Below, piece after piece: positions 1-6,016 of a stretch of DNA of 6,016 nucleotides. Origin of the DNA: Azoarcus sp. (GTDB taxonomy: Bacteria > Pseudomonadota > Gammaproteobacteria > Burkholderiales > Rhodocyclaceae); NCBI GenBank assembly GCA_023230755.1, contig JALNWS010000221.1, positions 1 through 6,016 of the forward strand, in the 5' to 3' direction. Numbering within the stretch: the stretch's first letter is position 1; each line of letters begins with the position of its first letter. The notes beneath the pieces were generated by a model. The model saw nothing but the letters and a program-made list of their open reading frames with translations, did no database searches and was not told where the DNA came from. A program made the position numbers and the translations under genes.

Positions 1-1613
1 AACAGCATCGGATCGAGAAACTGGCGCGCCGACAGGTTGATGCCGATCCGAATCCCCGTCCCGGCCTGTTCCCAGTGTCGCGCCTGGCGGCAGCCTTCGT
101 TGAGTACCCATTGACCTACGGCTGAAATCAGGCCGATCTCCTCGAGCACCGGGATGAATTCCACCGGCGACATCGGGCCGCGTTCCGGATGTTGCCAGCG
201 CAGCAGCGCCTCTGCGCCCACGATCTTTCCGCTGCGCAAATCCATTTGTGGTTGATAGACCAGATGAAACTCGTCGTTCTCCAGCGCGCGTCGCAACGCG
301 CGCTCGATGTCGAGGGCGGCAAGCGCGCTATGCGAGTGCTGCTGGCTCGCCATCTCGACCGTTTTGCCCTGGTGACGGGCCGAGCGCTGGGCCTCCTGCG
401 CGAGGTTGATCAACTGTTCGACATCGTGCCCGTGGGTCGGGTAGATGGCGATGCCGGCGGTCAGCGAAAGAAACGCCTCCTGGCCATCCACATGCATCGG
501 ATACTCGAGCGTTTCCAGTATCTGCTCAAGCCGGTGGCGCACTTCGTTCTCCGTTGCGCCTCGCAGCAAAACAGCAAACTCGTCGCCCCCGACGCGCGCT
601 ACTTCGCCACTCAGAAGTTCCACCTTCTTCAGCCGCTGTGCAACCTGAACCAGCAGGCGGTTGCCCGCAGCTTCGCCGAGCGCATCGTTCTGCCGATGGA
701 AGCGCGCGAGGTCGATCCATGACACCAGGAGCACGCCGTCGTGGCTGCTTCTGACGCTCTCGAGCGCGGCCTCCAGCTTGTGACTGAACAGGCGCCGGTT
801 GCCAAGCCCGGTGAGGTCATCGTGCATGGCCAGATAGTCCACCAGTGCTTCGGTACGGCGGCTGTCGGTGATGTTCTGAAATGCGCCGAACAGACGGTCG
901 GAGTCGCTGCCTTCGACGCCGCGTTCGCCAATCAGGCGAATGATGCGTTCGGCCTTGTCGGCCTGCAGGCGAAACTCGATGTCCATGCGGCCTTCGCCGC
1001 GATCGACGGCTTCGAACGCATTGCGACAGCGTTCGCGGTCCTCGGGCACGATGATCTTGAGCAGCGCGTCGACGGTTTTCGGGGCGGAGGCCTTCGTGCC
1101 GAGCAGTTCGGGGGCGCGCTCGGACCATGAGAGCTCATCGTCACGGGGATCCCATTCCCAGAAACCCAGGCCTGCAATCCGTGTGGCGGAGGACTGACGC
1201 AGCCGGTTCTGTCTCACTTCGCGCGCCAGTCGGCCGCCACGTAACGCGTAGCGCAGGCGCTGGGTCAGCAAGGGCCAGCTGATGGGTTTGATGATGAAGT
1301 CGGTGGCCCCCGCATTGAACGCGGTGTCGATGGCATCGAGATCTTCTGCGGCGGTGAGAATGATGACGGGCGTGCCCTCGTCGCCGTCGAGCTCGCGAAT
1401 GCGCCGGCAGGCCTCGTGTCCGTCCATGACCGGCATCATGACGTCGAGCAGCACCAGCGCCGGCCGGCATCTGGCGAATTCAGCAACACCGGCAGCACCA
1501 TCAGCCGCCTCGACGATCTCATATCCCTGCTTGCTCAGCACGCCGCGCAGCAGCTTGCGGGTCAGCGGGTCGTCATCAACGATCAGCAATCTTGTTGTGG
1601 TCGGTTCGTTCAT
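1..1613 (-). CDS. REC-PAS-GGDEF-EAL response regulator (c-di-GMP turnover), C-terminus cut by window edge
   Basis: I translated this frame by hand from ATG 1613 down to base 1; it stays open for 537 codons and runs off the window, so the last part of the EAL domain is missing. Domains in order: a CheY-like receiver (about residues 8-122) with acidic pair D13/D14, phospho-acceptor D57 in LLLDVMMPVMDG, T87 and K109 (IIKP); a PAS domain (about 145-250) starting GLGFWEWD; a GGDEF domain (about 260-420) starting HDDLTGLGNRR at 264 with an intact GGDEF at 342-346; and an EAL domain from about 440, with YQPQMD, E468-A-L in GAEALLRW and N526 in NLSARQF. It should be a soluble two-component output protein that makes and/or breaks cyclic-di-GMP; no membrane segment is seen. 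The allosteric RxxD site before GGDEF is absent (LLSG there). GGAG at 1621-1624 (complement) lies 7 bases before the ATG and supports this start. Whether both enzymatic activities are real cannot be judged, because the DDFGTG-type EAL motif is outside the window. Confidence 0.95.
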   Translation of the reverse strand, partial: MNEPTTTRLLIVDDDPLTRKLLRGVLSKQGYEIVEAADGAAGVAEFARCRPALVLLDVMMPVMDGHEACRRIRELDGDEGTPVIILTAAEDLDAIDTAFNAGATDFIIKPISWPLLTQRLRYALRGGRLAREVRQNRLRQSSATRIAGLGFWEWDPRDDELSWSERAPELLGTKASAPKTVDALLKIIVPEDRERCRNAFEAVDRGEGRMDIEFRLQADKAERIIRLIGERGVEGSDSDRLFGAFQNITDSRRTEALVDYLAMHDDLTGLGNRRLFSHKLEAALESVRSSHDGVLLVSWIDLARFHRQNDALGEAAGNRLLVQVAQRLKKVELLSGEVARVGGDEFAVLLRGATENEVRHRLEQILETLEYPMHVDGQEAFLSLTAGIAIYPTHGHDVEQLINLAQEAQRSARHQGKTVEMASQQHSHSALAALDIERALRRALENDEFHLVYQPQMDLRSGKIVGAEALLRWQHPERGPMSPVEFIPVLEEIGLISAVGQWVLNEGCRQARHWEQAGTGIRIGINLSARQFLDPML

Positions 1614-1728
1614 GCCGCGCCTCCAGGCAGACCTGCAACGCCGGGCATTGGCAAAAGAGCAGATGGCGGGCCGTGCCCCATGCTTGCTCGACTGCGTCTG
1701 CCGATGCGGCATGATTTTACGTCGATAA

Positions 1729-1792
1729 GCGTTTTGACCTGACGGCGAGTGATCGTTGCCGTGAGAAGGTGCACATCCGGGGCGATTTGACC
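1729..1792. repeat. Direct repeat GCG(T/A)TTTGACC, two copies 53 bp apart
   Basis: GCGTTTTGACC at 1729-1739 and GCGATTTGACC at 1782-1792 match at 10 of 11 bases in the same orientation. The start-to-start distance of 53 bp is close to five helical turns. Both copies end in TTGACC, which resembles a sigma70 -35 hexamer. They could be tandem operator half-sites, two -35 elements, or a chance match. No regulator can be named. Confidence 0.4.
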
Positions 1793-1815
1793 CGGTTTTC
1801 CGGTCGAGCGTAAAT
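1787..1815 (+). promoter_or_regulatory. Weak sigma70-like promoter candidate for the DUF2237 gene
   Basis: TTGACC (1787-1792, 5 of 6 to the -35 consensus) is followed after a 17-base spacer by GTAAAT (1810-1815, 3 of 6 to the -10 consensus). The predicted transcript would begin about 60 bases before ATG 1884. The -10 match is poor, so this is tentative. Confidence 0.25.
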
Positions 1816-1883
1816 CGGCCTTGCCCGCGGAGCCGGTTTGTTGGAAATTAGGGGCTCACGCAATCTGTGCAGGACGCCCGATC

Positions 1884-2270
1884 ATGTCTTCTTCACGCAA
1901 CGTCCTTGGTGGCCCGCTGCTGGCCTGCAGTTACTCGCCGTTGACCGGCTTCTATCGCACGGGATGCTGTGAGACCGGGCCCGACGATAGTGGTCTGCAT
2001 CTCGTCTGCACCCGTGTCACCGCAGACTTTCTCGCTTTCTCTACCGCCGCCGGCAACGACCTCGCCACCCCAAAACCCGAGTACCGCTTCGCCGGCCTGA
2101 AGCCGGGGGATCGCTGGTGTCTTTGTGCACTGCGCTGGCTTGAGGCGCTCGATGCGGGGGCTGCACCGCCCGTGGTGCTCGAGGCGACCAACGAGGCGGT
2201 GCTGGAACTGGTCGACCTCGATACGCTCAAGGCGCATGCCTATGGTGCGCGTACCGGGTCCGGTGGGTGA
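1884..2270 (+). CDS. DUF2237 family protein, 128 aa, function unknown
   Basis: The protein looks like a complete member of the DUF2237 family, recognised by the N-terminal RNVLGGPL, the PLTGFYRTGCCETGPDDSG stretch, the middle AFSTAAGNDL and the GLKPGDRWCLCALRW block followed by APPVVLEAT. These are small bacterial proteins of unknown biochemical role. Six cysteines are present (residues 15, 28, 29, 42, 79, 81), including a CC pair and a CxC, which could suit metal binding or thiol chemistry; that is inference. No signal peptide or membrane segment is seen, so it is probably cytoplasmic. ATG 1884 is chosen because the family start falls just after it and AGGA at 1871-1874 lies 9 bases upstream; the open frame extends back to TTG 1821, but that extension has no family character. 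Its stop is one base from the stop of the convergent DsbA-family gene. Confidence 0.88.
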   Translation: MSSSRNVLGGPLLACSYSPLTGFYRTGCCETGPDDSGLHLVCTRVTADFLAFSTAAGNDLATPKPEYRFAGLKPGDRWCLCALRWLEALDAGAAPPVVLEATNEAVLELVDLDTLKAHAYGARTGSGG

Positions 2271-2271
2271 A

Positions 2272-2925
2272 TCAGCCCAGCGCCTGGAGGATGGCGGCGC
2301 CGATGGCCGTCGACGACTGCGCGCCCGAGAGCGCCAGTTTGCGGTCGATGATGAAGAAGGGCACGCCGCTGATGCCTTGTTTCTGTACCTGCTCGGCCAT
2401 GCGCCGCACTGAGGTCAGGTTCTCGCCCGACTCGAGGTAGGCCAGCGTTCTCTCGCGGTTCTCACCGCAGGCGGCGGCAATGTCCGCCAGCACCTCGGCG
2501 TCACCGATATTTTTTCCCAGATTGAAGTGCGCTTCGAACACGCCGTCGGTCACTGCGCGGATTCGCTCCTGGCGGGCGCCACGGGCCTGCAGTCCGTAGG
2601 TCAGGCGATGGGCGAGCATGGTGTTTGGCCGGATCGCGATGCGGTCGAAGGCGAAGCGGACCCCGTCAGGTGCGCCGGCTTCGGCAACGCGGGCATGCAG
2701 GGCATCGACTTCGGCTGAGTTGCCGAACTTGGCTTCGAGGAAGGCGCGGTAAGGCTCACCTGAGGGGGGCGTGTTCGGGTTCAGGAAGTAGGGGAGCCAG
2801 TTGATACGGAAATCAAGGGTCTGGTGCTCGGAGCGCAGGCTTTCGATGGCCTTGTAGAGGCGCACCTTGCCGATATAGCACCAGGGGCAGACGAAATCGG
2901 AAACGAGGTCGATGTTTAGCAGCAT
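2272..2925 (-). CDS. DsbA family oxidoreductase (FrnE-like), 217 aa
   Basis: This is a thioredoxin-fold protein of the DSBA/FrnE group. The redox motif CPWC is at residues 13-16 (SDFVCPWCYIGK), after one beta strand (LLNIDLV). A helical insertion region follows with the FrnE-type block NWLPYFLNPNTPPSGEPYRAFLEAKFG, and the cis-proline loop GISGVPFFIID has P189. Length and layout fit the family, whose members act on thiols or disulfides; some relatives are called 2-hydroxychromene-2-carboxylate isomerase-like, but the intact CPWC favours thiol redox. No signal peptide is seen, so unlike periplasmic DsbA it should be cytoplasmic. ATG 2925 is chosen because the fold begins at once after it; the open frame extends to GTG 2988, which adds 21 residues without family character. 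Neither start has a clear Shine-Dalgarno sequence. The substrate is unknown. It is divergent from pyrG and convergent with the DUF2237 gene. Confidence 0.9.
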   Translation of the reverse strand: MLLNIDLVSDFVCPWCYIGKVRLYKAIESLRSEHQTLDFRINWLPYFLNPNTPPSGEPYRAFLEAKFGNSAEVDALHARVAEAGAPDGVRFAFDRIAIRPNTMLAHRLTYGLQARGARQERIRAVTDGVFEAHFNLGKNIGDAEVLADIAAACGENRERTLAYLESGENLTSVRRMAEQVQKQGISGVPFFIIDRKLALSGAQSSTAIGAAILQALG

Positions 2926-3103
2926 TTTCAAGGCCCGTGCGGGCTCAGGGTGGATCAGGCTCAACACGCTAGCACACGTCTGACGCACTGCGGTGGCGGT
3001 TTCGGCGGTGCGCTGACACGGTGCAACGTTTTTTCACAGTGCCGGGTGCTGACTCGGGGGAGGGTGATCGGTTATCATCGCGCTTTCCCGCAGCACAGTT
3101 CCC
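2926..3103. other. Divergent spacer between the FrnE-like gene and pyrG
   Basis: This 178-bp spacer should carry the promoters of both flanking genes. On the plus strand there is a reasonable pyrG promoter candidate close to the gene. On the minus strand I find no convincing -35/-10 pair. No hairpin followed by a T-run and no conserved RNA element is evident. Confidence 0.6.
3049..3078 (+). promoter_or_regulatory. Sigma70-like promoter candidate for pyrG
   Basis: CTGACT (3049-3054, 4 of 6 to TTGACA) is separated by 18 bases from TATCAT (3073-3078, 5 of 6 to TATAAT). Transcription would start around 3083-3087, inside the pyrimidine run CTTTCCC (3083-3089), leaving an untranslated leader of only about 20 bases before ATG 3104. 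The position is sensible but the start site is inferred. Confidence 0.45.
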
Positions 3104-4741
3104 ATGACCAAATACGTCTTCGTTACAGGCGGTGTCGTGTCCTCCTTGGGCAAAGGCATCGCAGCGGCTTCACTTGGCGCCATTCTCGAGTCCCGCGGCA
3201 TCAAGGTTACCCACCTCAAGCTCGACCCCTACATCAACGTCGATCCGGGCACGATGAGCCCGTTTCAGCACGGCGAAGTCTTCGTGACTGAAGACGGCGC
3301 CGAGACCGACCTTGATCTCGGCCACTATGAGCGCTTTACCAGCGCCAAGATGGGGCGCCGCAACAACTTCACCACCGGGCAGATCTACGAGTCCGTGATC
3401 AAGAAGGAACGTCGCGGCGAGTACCTGGGCAAAACCGTTCAGGTCATTCCGCACATTACCGACGAGATCAAGACCTATCTCAAGCGTGGCGCCGATGGCG
3501 CAGACGTGGCGATTGTCGAAGTGGGTGGCACCGTGGGCGACATCGAGTCGCTTCCCTTCCTCGAGAGCATTCGCCAGATGGGCATCGAAGAAGGCCGCAA
3601 TGCCGCCTGCTTCATCCATCTCACCTTGCTGCCCTACATCCCGACGGCGGGCGAGCTCAAGACCAAGCCGACCCAGCACTCGGTCAAGGAACTGCGCGAG
3701 ATCGGCATTCAGCCCGACATCCTGCTGTGCCGTGCCGACCGTCCGGTGCCGGCTGACGAACGGCGCAAGATTGCGTTGTTCTGCAACGTGATGCCGGAAG
3801 CGGTCATCGAGTGCCTCGACGCCGATTCGATCTACAAGATTCCCGGCATGCTGCACGAGCAGATGCTCGACGAGATCGTCTGCCACAAGCTCGGCATTCT
3901 GGCCCATGCGGCCGATCTGCGCGTGTGGAGCAACCTCATCCGCGCGCTCGAGAATCCGAAGCAGAGCGTCGACGTGGCCTTCGTGGGCAAGTACGTCGAT
4001 CTCACCGAGTCGTACAAATCGCTGATCGAGGCGATGAACCACGCCGGCATGCACACGGAGTCCAAGGTGAACATCCACTACCTCGACTCCGAGGATATTG
4101 AGCGCGAAGGATGCGCTGCGCTCAATAACATGGATGCAATTCTGGTTCCTGGCGGCTTTGGCAAGCGCGGTACCGAGGGCAAGATTGCGGCGATTCGCTA
4201 TGCGCGCGAGAACAAGGTGCCGTATCTGGGCATCTGCCTCGGCATGCAGCTGGCCGTGGTCGAATTCGCTCGTGACGTGGCCGGCATGGAAGGCGCACAC
4301 TCGACCGAGTTCGAGCGCGATACCGCTTTCCCGGTCATCGGCCTGATCACCGAATGGAAGGACCGTACCGGCAAGCTCGAAAAGCGCAGTGCGGATTCCG
4401 ATCTTGGCGGCACGATGCGCCTGGGCGGGCAGGTCTGTCACCTCGGAGAGGGTACGCTCGCACGCCAGGTCTATGGCGCTGGCGATATCATGGAGCGCCA
4501 TCGTCACCGTTACGAGGTCAACAACACCTTGCTCGCTGGTCTCGAGGAAAAGGGTCTGATCGTCTCTGGCCGCGCGCCGGTCACCGATCTGTGCGAAATG
4601 GTCGAGCTGCCTGCGGATGTGCACCCGTGGTTCGTGGGTTGTCAGTTCCACCCCGAGTTCACCTCCAACCCGCGCAAGGGACATCCGCTGTTCACGGCCT
4701 TTGTGAAGGCGGCGATCGAGAACAAACGGTCCAAGAACTGA
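3104..4741 (+). CDS. pyrG: CTP synthase (glutamine-hydrolysing)
   Basis: PyrG makes CTP from UTP, ATP and glutamine, the last step of de novo pyrimidine nucleotide synthesis, in the cytoplasm. The 545-residue length equals the usual bacterial enzyme. The N-terminal amidoligase domain (about 1-267) opens with the P-loop GGVVSSLGKG (9-18, K17) and includes the substrate-binding segments LDPYINVDPGTMSPFQHGEVFV and VGGTVGDIES. The class I glutamine amidotransferase domain (about 290-540) has the oxyanion-hole motif GGFG (350-353), nucleophile C378 in GICLGMQ, and H516 and E518 in FHPEF, completing the Cys-His-Glu triad. All key residues are present. The start at ATG 3104 matches the conserved MTKYVFVTGG opening, although no good Shine-Dalgarno sequence precedes it. 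kdsA follows after 11 bp, so the two genes probably form one transcript. Confidence 0.98.
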   Translation: MTKYVFVTGGVVSSLGKGIAAASLGAILESRGIKVTHLKLDPYINVDPGTMSPFQHGEVFVTEDGAETDLDLGHYERFTSAKMGRRNNFTTGQIYESVIKKERRGEYLGKTVQVIPHITDEIKTYLKRGADGADVAIVEVGGTVGDIESLPFLESIRQMGIEEGRNAACFIHLTLLPYIPTAGELKTKPTQHSVKELREIGIQPDILLCRADRPVPADERRKIALFCNVMPEAVIECLDADSIYKIPGMLHEQMLDEIVCHKLGILAHAADLRVWSNLIRALENPKQSVDVAFVGKYVDLTESYKSLIEAMNHAGMHTESKVNIHYLDSEDIEREGCAALNNMDAILVPGGFGKRGTEGKIAAIRYARENKVPYLGICLGMQLAVVEFARDVAGMEGAHSTEFERDTAFPVIGLITEWKDRTGKLEKRSADSDLGGTMRLGGQVCHLGEGTLARQVYGAGDIMERHRHRYEVNNTLLAGLEEKGLIVSGRAPVTDLCEMVELPADVHPWFVGCQFHPEFTSNPRKGHPLFTAFVKAAIENKRSKN

Positions 4742-4746
4742 AGGAG
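4741..4746 (+). promoter_or_regulatory. kdsA ribosome binding site
   Basis: AAGGAG lies 6 bases before ATG 4753 and its first base is the last base of the pyrG TGA stop. It fixes the kdsA start, even though the reading frame stays open far upstream inside pyrG, and it suggests translational coupling with pyrG. Confidence 0.85.
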
Positions 4747-4752
4747 TACGGC

Positions 4753-5592
4753 ATGCAGCTTTGCGGATTTGACGTCGGTATCGACAAGCCTTTGTTCCTG
4801 ATCGCCGGGCCGTGCGTGATCGAATCGCGCGACATGGCGTTCGAAACCGCTGGCGCGCTGAAGGAGATCTGCGCCGAACTCGACATCCCCTTCATCTACA
4901 AGTCCTCCTACGACAAGGCCAACCGCAGCTCGGGTACGTCTTATCGCGGCATGGGCATGGACAAGGGGCTGGAGATCCTGGCCGACGTCAAGAAGCAGCT
5001 CGGCGTGCCGGTGCTCACTGATGTGCATGCGATTGAAGAAGTTGCGGCCGTGGCGGCCGCGGTCGATGTACTGCAGACGCCTGCGTTCCTGTGCCGCCAG
5101 ACCGACTTCATCCACGCCGTGGCGGCATCAGGCAAACCGGTCAACATCAAGAAGGGGCAGTTCCTGGCCCCCGGCGACATGAAGAACGTCGTCGACAAGG
5201 CACGGGAGGCCAACGGCGGCGCGGACACCATCATGGTGTGCGAGCGCGGCGTGTCCTTTGGCTACAACAACCTGGTCTCCGACATGCGCTCGCTGGCCAT
5301 CATGCGCGAAACCGGTTGCCCGGTCGTCTTCGATGCCACTCACTCGGTGCAGTTGCCGGGCGGGCAGGGCTCGGTGTCGGGTGGTCAGCGCGAGTTCGTG
5401 CCGGTGCTGGCGCGGGCGGCGGTTGCCGTAGGCGTGGCCGGCCTGTTCATGGAAAGCCACCCCGATCCGGCAAAAGCCTTGTCAGACGGGCCCAACGCCT
5501 GGCCGTTGCCCAAAATGAAAGCGCTGCTGGCGACGCTGAAGCAGATCGATGCGCTGGTCAAGGCCGGCCCTTTGCTCGAACAGACGCTCTGA
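4753..5592 (+). CDS. kdsA: 3-deoxy-8-phosphooctulonate synthase (KDO-8-phosphate synthase), metal-dependent class
   Basis: KdsA condenses phosphoenolpyruvate with D-arabinose-5-phosphate to give KDO-8-phosphate, the committed step to the KDO of lipopolysaccharide, in the cytoplasm. The 279-residue protein is a complete (beta/alpha)8 barrel of the DAHP-synthase superfamily, with IAGPCVIES near the N-terminus, YKSSYDKANRSS, AFLCRQTDF, NIKKGQFLAPGDMKNV, FGYNNLVSDMRS, FDATHSVQLPGG and FMESHPDPAKALSDGP. C21, H197, E234 and D245 correspond to the four metal ligands of the metal-dependent (Aquifex-type) enzymes, with spacings of 176, 37 and 11 residues; E. coli KdsA has Asn at the Cys position. ATG 4753 is supported by its ribosome binding site and by family length; the open frame extending upstream to 4354 lies inside pyrG and is not coding. 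The gene sits 11 bp after pyrG and 131 bp before eno. Confidence 0.97.
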   Translation: MQLCGFDVGIDKPLFLIAGPCVIESRDMAFETAGALKEICAELDIPFIYKSSYDKANRSSGTSYRGMGMDKGLEILADVKKQLGVPVLTDVHAIEEVAAVAAAVDVLQTPAFLCRQTDFIHAVAASGKPVNIKKGQFLAPGDMKNVVDKAREANGGADTIMVCERGVSFGYNNLVSDMRSLAIMRETGCPVVFDATHSVQLPGGQGSVSGGQREFVPVLARAAVAVGVAGLFMESHPDPAKALSDGPNAWPLPKMKALLATLKQIDALVKAGPLLEQTL

Positions 5593-5723
5593 TGCATGCA
5601 TTTGATGCGTGATGCTGCACTGCCGCAGTCGACATGACCCGTGGATACAGTGTCTAATTCGCGCGGCAAGTGTCCGGTCGGGATACGACAGATTTAATAT
5701 CCGTAACTGAAACAGGAACGAAA
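5593..5723 (+). other. kdsA-eno spacer
   Basis: This 131-bp spacer is less GC-rich than the genes around it and holds a promoter candidate for eno. Just after the kdsA stop are three TGATGC copies (5590, 5603, 5610) and the self-complementary ATGCATGCAT (5592-5601). I see no strong hairpin followed by T residues, so transcripts from pyrG-kdsA may continue into eno. Confidence 0.6.
5629..5658 (+). promoter_or_regulatory. Sigma70-like promoter candidate for eno
   Basis: TCGACA (5629-5634, 5 of 6 to TTGACA) is followed after 18 bases by TCTAAT (5653-5658, 5 of 6 to TATAAT). Initiation would fall near 5665, giving a leader of about 59 bases before ATG 5724. It is the best promoter match in the window. 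An AT-rich TAATAT at 5695-5700 is an alternative -10 but lacks a good -35. Confidence 0.55.
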
Positions 5724-6016
5724 ATGAGTGCAATCGTTGATGTGATCGCCCGCGAAATTCTGGACTCCCGTGGCAATCCCACCGTCGAGGCCGACGTGCT
5801 GCTCGAATCCGGCGTCATGGGCCGGGCTGCGGTGCCGTCCGGTGCTTCGACCGGCTCGCGTGAAGCCATCGAACTGCGGGACGGCGACAAGGCGCGCTAC
5901 CTCGGCAAGGGCGTGCTGCGCGCGGTCGAGAACGTCAATACCGAAATCGCCGAAGCCATCATCGGCCTCGATGCCGAAGAGCAGGCCTTCATCGATCGCA
6001 CCCTGATCGAGCTCGA
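5724..6016 (+). CDS. eno: Enolase (phosphopyruvate hydratase), N-terminal part, cut by window edge
   Basis: Enolase interconverts 2-phosphoglycerate and phosphoenolpyruvate in glycolysis and gluconeogenesis, in the cytoplasm. Only 97 complete codons plus two bases are in the window, out of a usual length of about 430. They cover most of the N-terminal alpha+beta capping domain: IVDVIAREILDSRGNPTVEADV (residues 4-25) and the mobile loop VPSGASTGSREAIELRD, where S42 corresponds to the Ser that binds the second magnesium ion. ATG 5724 matches the usual MSAIVDV opening and is preceded by AGGAA (5714-5718) with a 5-base gap. No frameshift or stop is seen. It lies downstream of pyrG-kdsA in the typical betaproteobacterial order and may also be transcribed from its own promoter in the 131-bp spacer. 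Confidence 0.97.
   Translation, partial: MSAIVDVIAREILDSRGNPTVEADVLLESGVMGRAAVPSGASTGSREAIELRDGDKARYLGKGVLRAVENVNTEIAEAIIGLDAEEQAFIDRTLIEL

Larger units (their letters stand above)
1614..1883. other. Divergent intergenic spacer
   Basis: This 270-bp spacer separates the minus-strand REC-PAS-GGDEF-EAL gene from the plus-strand DUF2237 gene and should hold both promoters. It contains an 11-bp direct repeat (listed separately), a plus-strand promoter candidate, and on the minus strand a lone -10-like TAAAAT (1719 to 1714) without a convincing -35 partner. I see no coding capacity with a family signature. The open frame that reaches back to TTG 1821 is only an in-frame extension of the DUF2237 gene. 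Confidence 0.7.

Noticed and set aside
189..722. 177-codon plus-strand open frame within the left region
   Set aside because: It is antisense to the continuous REC-PAS-GGDEF-EAL frame, which carries intact GGDEF and EAL motifs. The plus-strand product has no recognisable domain.
1789..1805. Short inverted repeat around GACCCGGTTTTCCGGTC as a terminator
   Set aside because: The stem is only about six base pairs with a bulge, no T-run follows, and it lies between divergent genes where no transcript needs to end.
2253..2264. ACCGGGTCCGGT hairpin near the convergent gene ends as a bidirectional terminator
   Set aside because: The stem is five base pairs with a two-base loop, too tight to fold well, and no U-tract follows on either strand.
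2926..2988. GTG start at 2988 for the DsbA-family gene
   Set aside because: The added 21 residues are not a convincing signal peptide and precede the point where the thioredoxin fold starts; no ribosome binding site is seen before the GTG. It cannot be excluded entirely because ATG 2925 also lacks a strong site.
3170..4684. 504-codon open frame on the minus strand across pyrG
   Set aside because: It lies entirely antisense to a complete, motif-perfect CTP synthase gene. Its protein shows no recognisable family and the composition expected from antisense reading of GC-rich codons. Long antisense frames are common at this GC content.
4354..4752. Upstream in-frame extension of kdsA, overlapping pyrG by nearly 400 bases
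   Set aside because: The KdsA family length and the AAGGAG site place the start at 4753. The extension overlaps conserved pyrG glutaminase motifs in another frame.

Overview
The window reads as a chromosomal segment of a GC-rich Gram-negative bacterium. It is most likely a betaproteobacterium of the Rhodocyclales (Azoarcus/Thauera/Aromatoleum type). This rests on GC-rich codon use, the gene order pyrG-kdsA-eno that is typical of betaproteobacteria, and a KDO (lipopolysaccharide) synthesis gene. The taxonomic call is inference from gene content, not from a database match.

Layout. Positions 1-1613 (minus strand) hold most of a large signalling protein with the order REC-PAS-GGDEF-EAL, cut by the left window edge inside its EAL domain. 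A 270-bp divergent spacer follows, carrying a near-perfect 11-bp direct repeat spaced 53 bp apart. Next is a small plus-strand gene of the DUF2237 family (1884-2270). It faces, stop to stop with one base between, a minus-strand DsbA/FrnE-like thioredoxin-fold oxidoreductase gene (2272-2925). A 178-bp divergent spacer then leads into the plus-strand housekeeping block: pyrG (CTP synthase, 3104-4741), kdsA (KDO-8-phosphate synthase, 4753-5592) and the first 97 codons of eno (enolase, from 5724), cut by the right edge.

How the genes work together. pyrG and kdsA are 11 bp apart, and the kdsA ribosome binding site touches the pyrG stop codon, so they are very probably co-transcribed. eno lies 131 bp downstream behind its own good sigma70-type promoter candidate. 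Metabolically the three meet at KDO: enolase makes the phosphoenolpyruvate that KdsA condenses with arabinose-5-phosphate, and PyrG makes the CTP that KdsB (not in this window) uses to activate KDO. The KdsA here carries the full set of metal ligands of the metal-dependent class rather than the Asn form found in E. coli.

I see no mobile elements, CRISPR arrays, tRNA or rRNA genes, and no convincing evidence of an undescribed system. The least explained items are the direct repeat upstream of the c-di-GMP protein and the Cys-rich DUF2237 gene packed against the thiol oxidoreductase.
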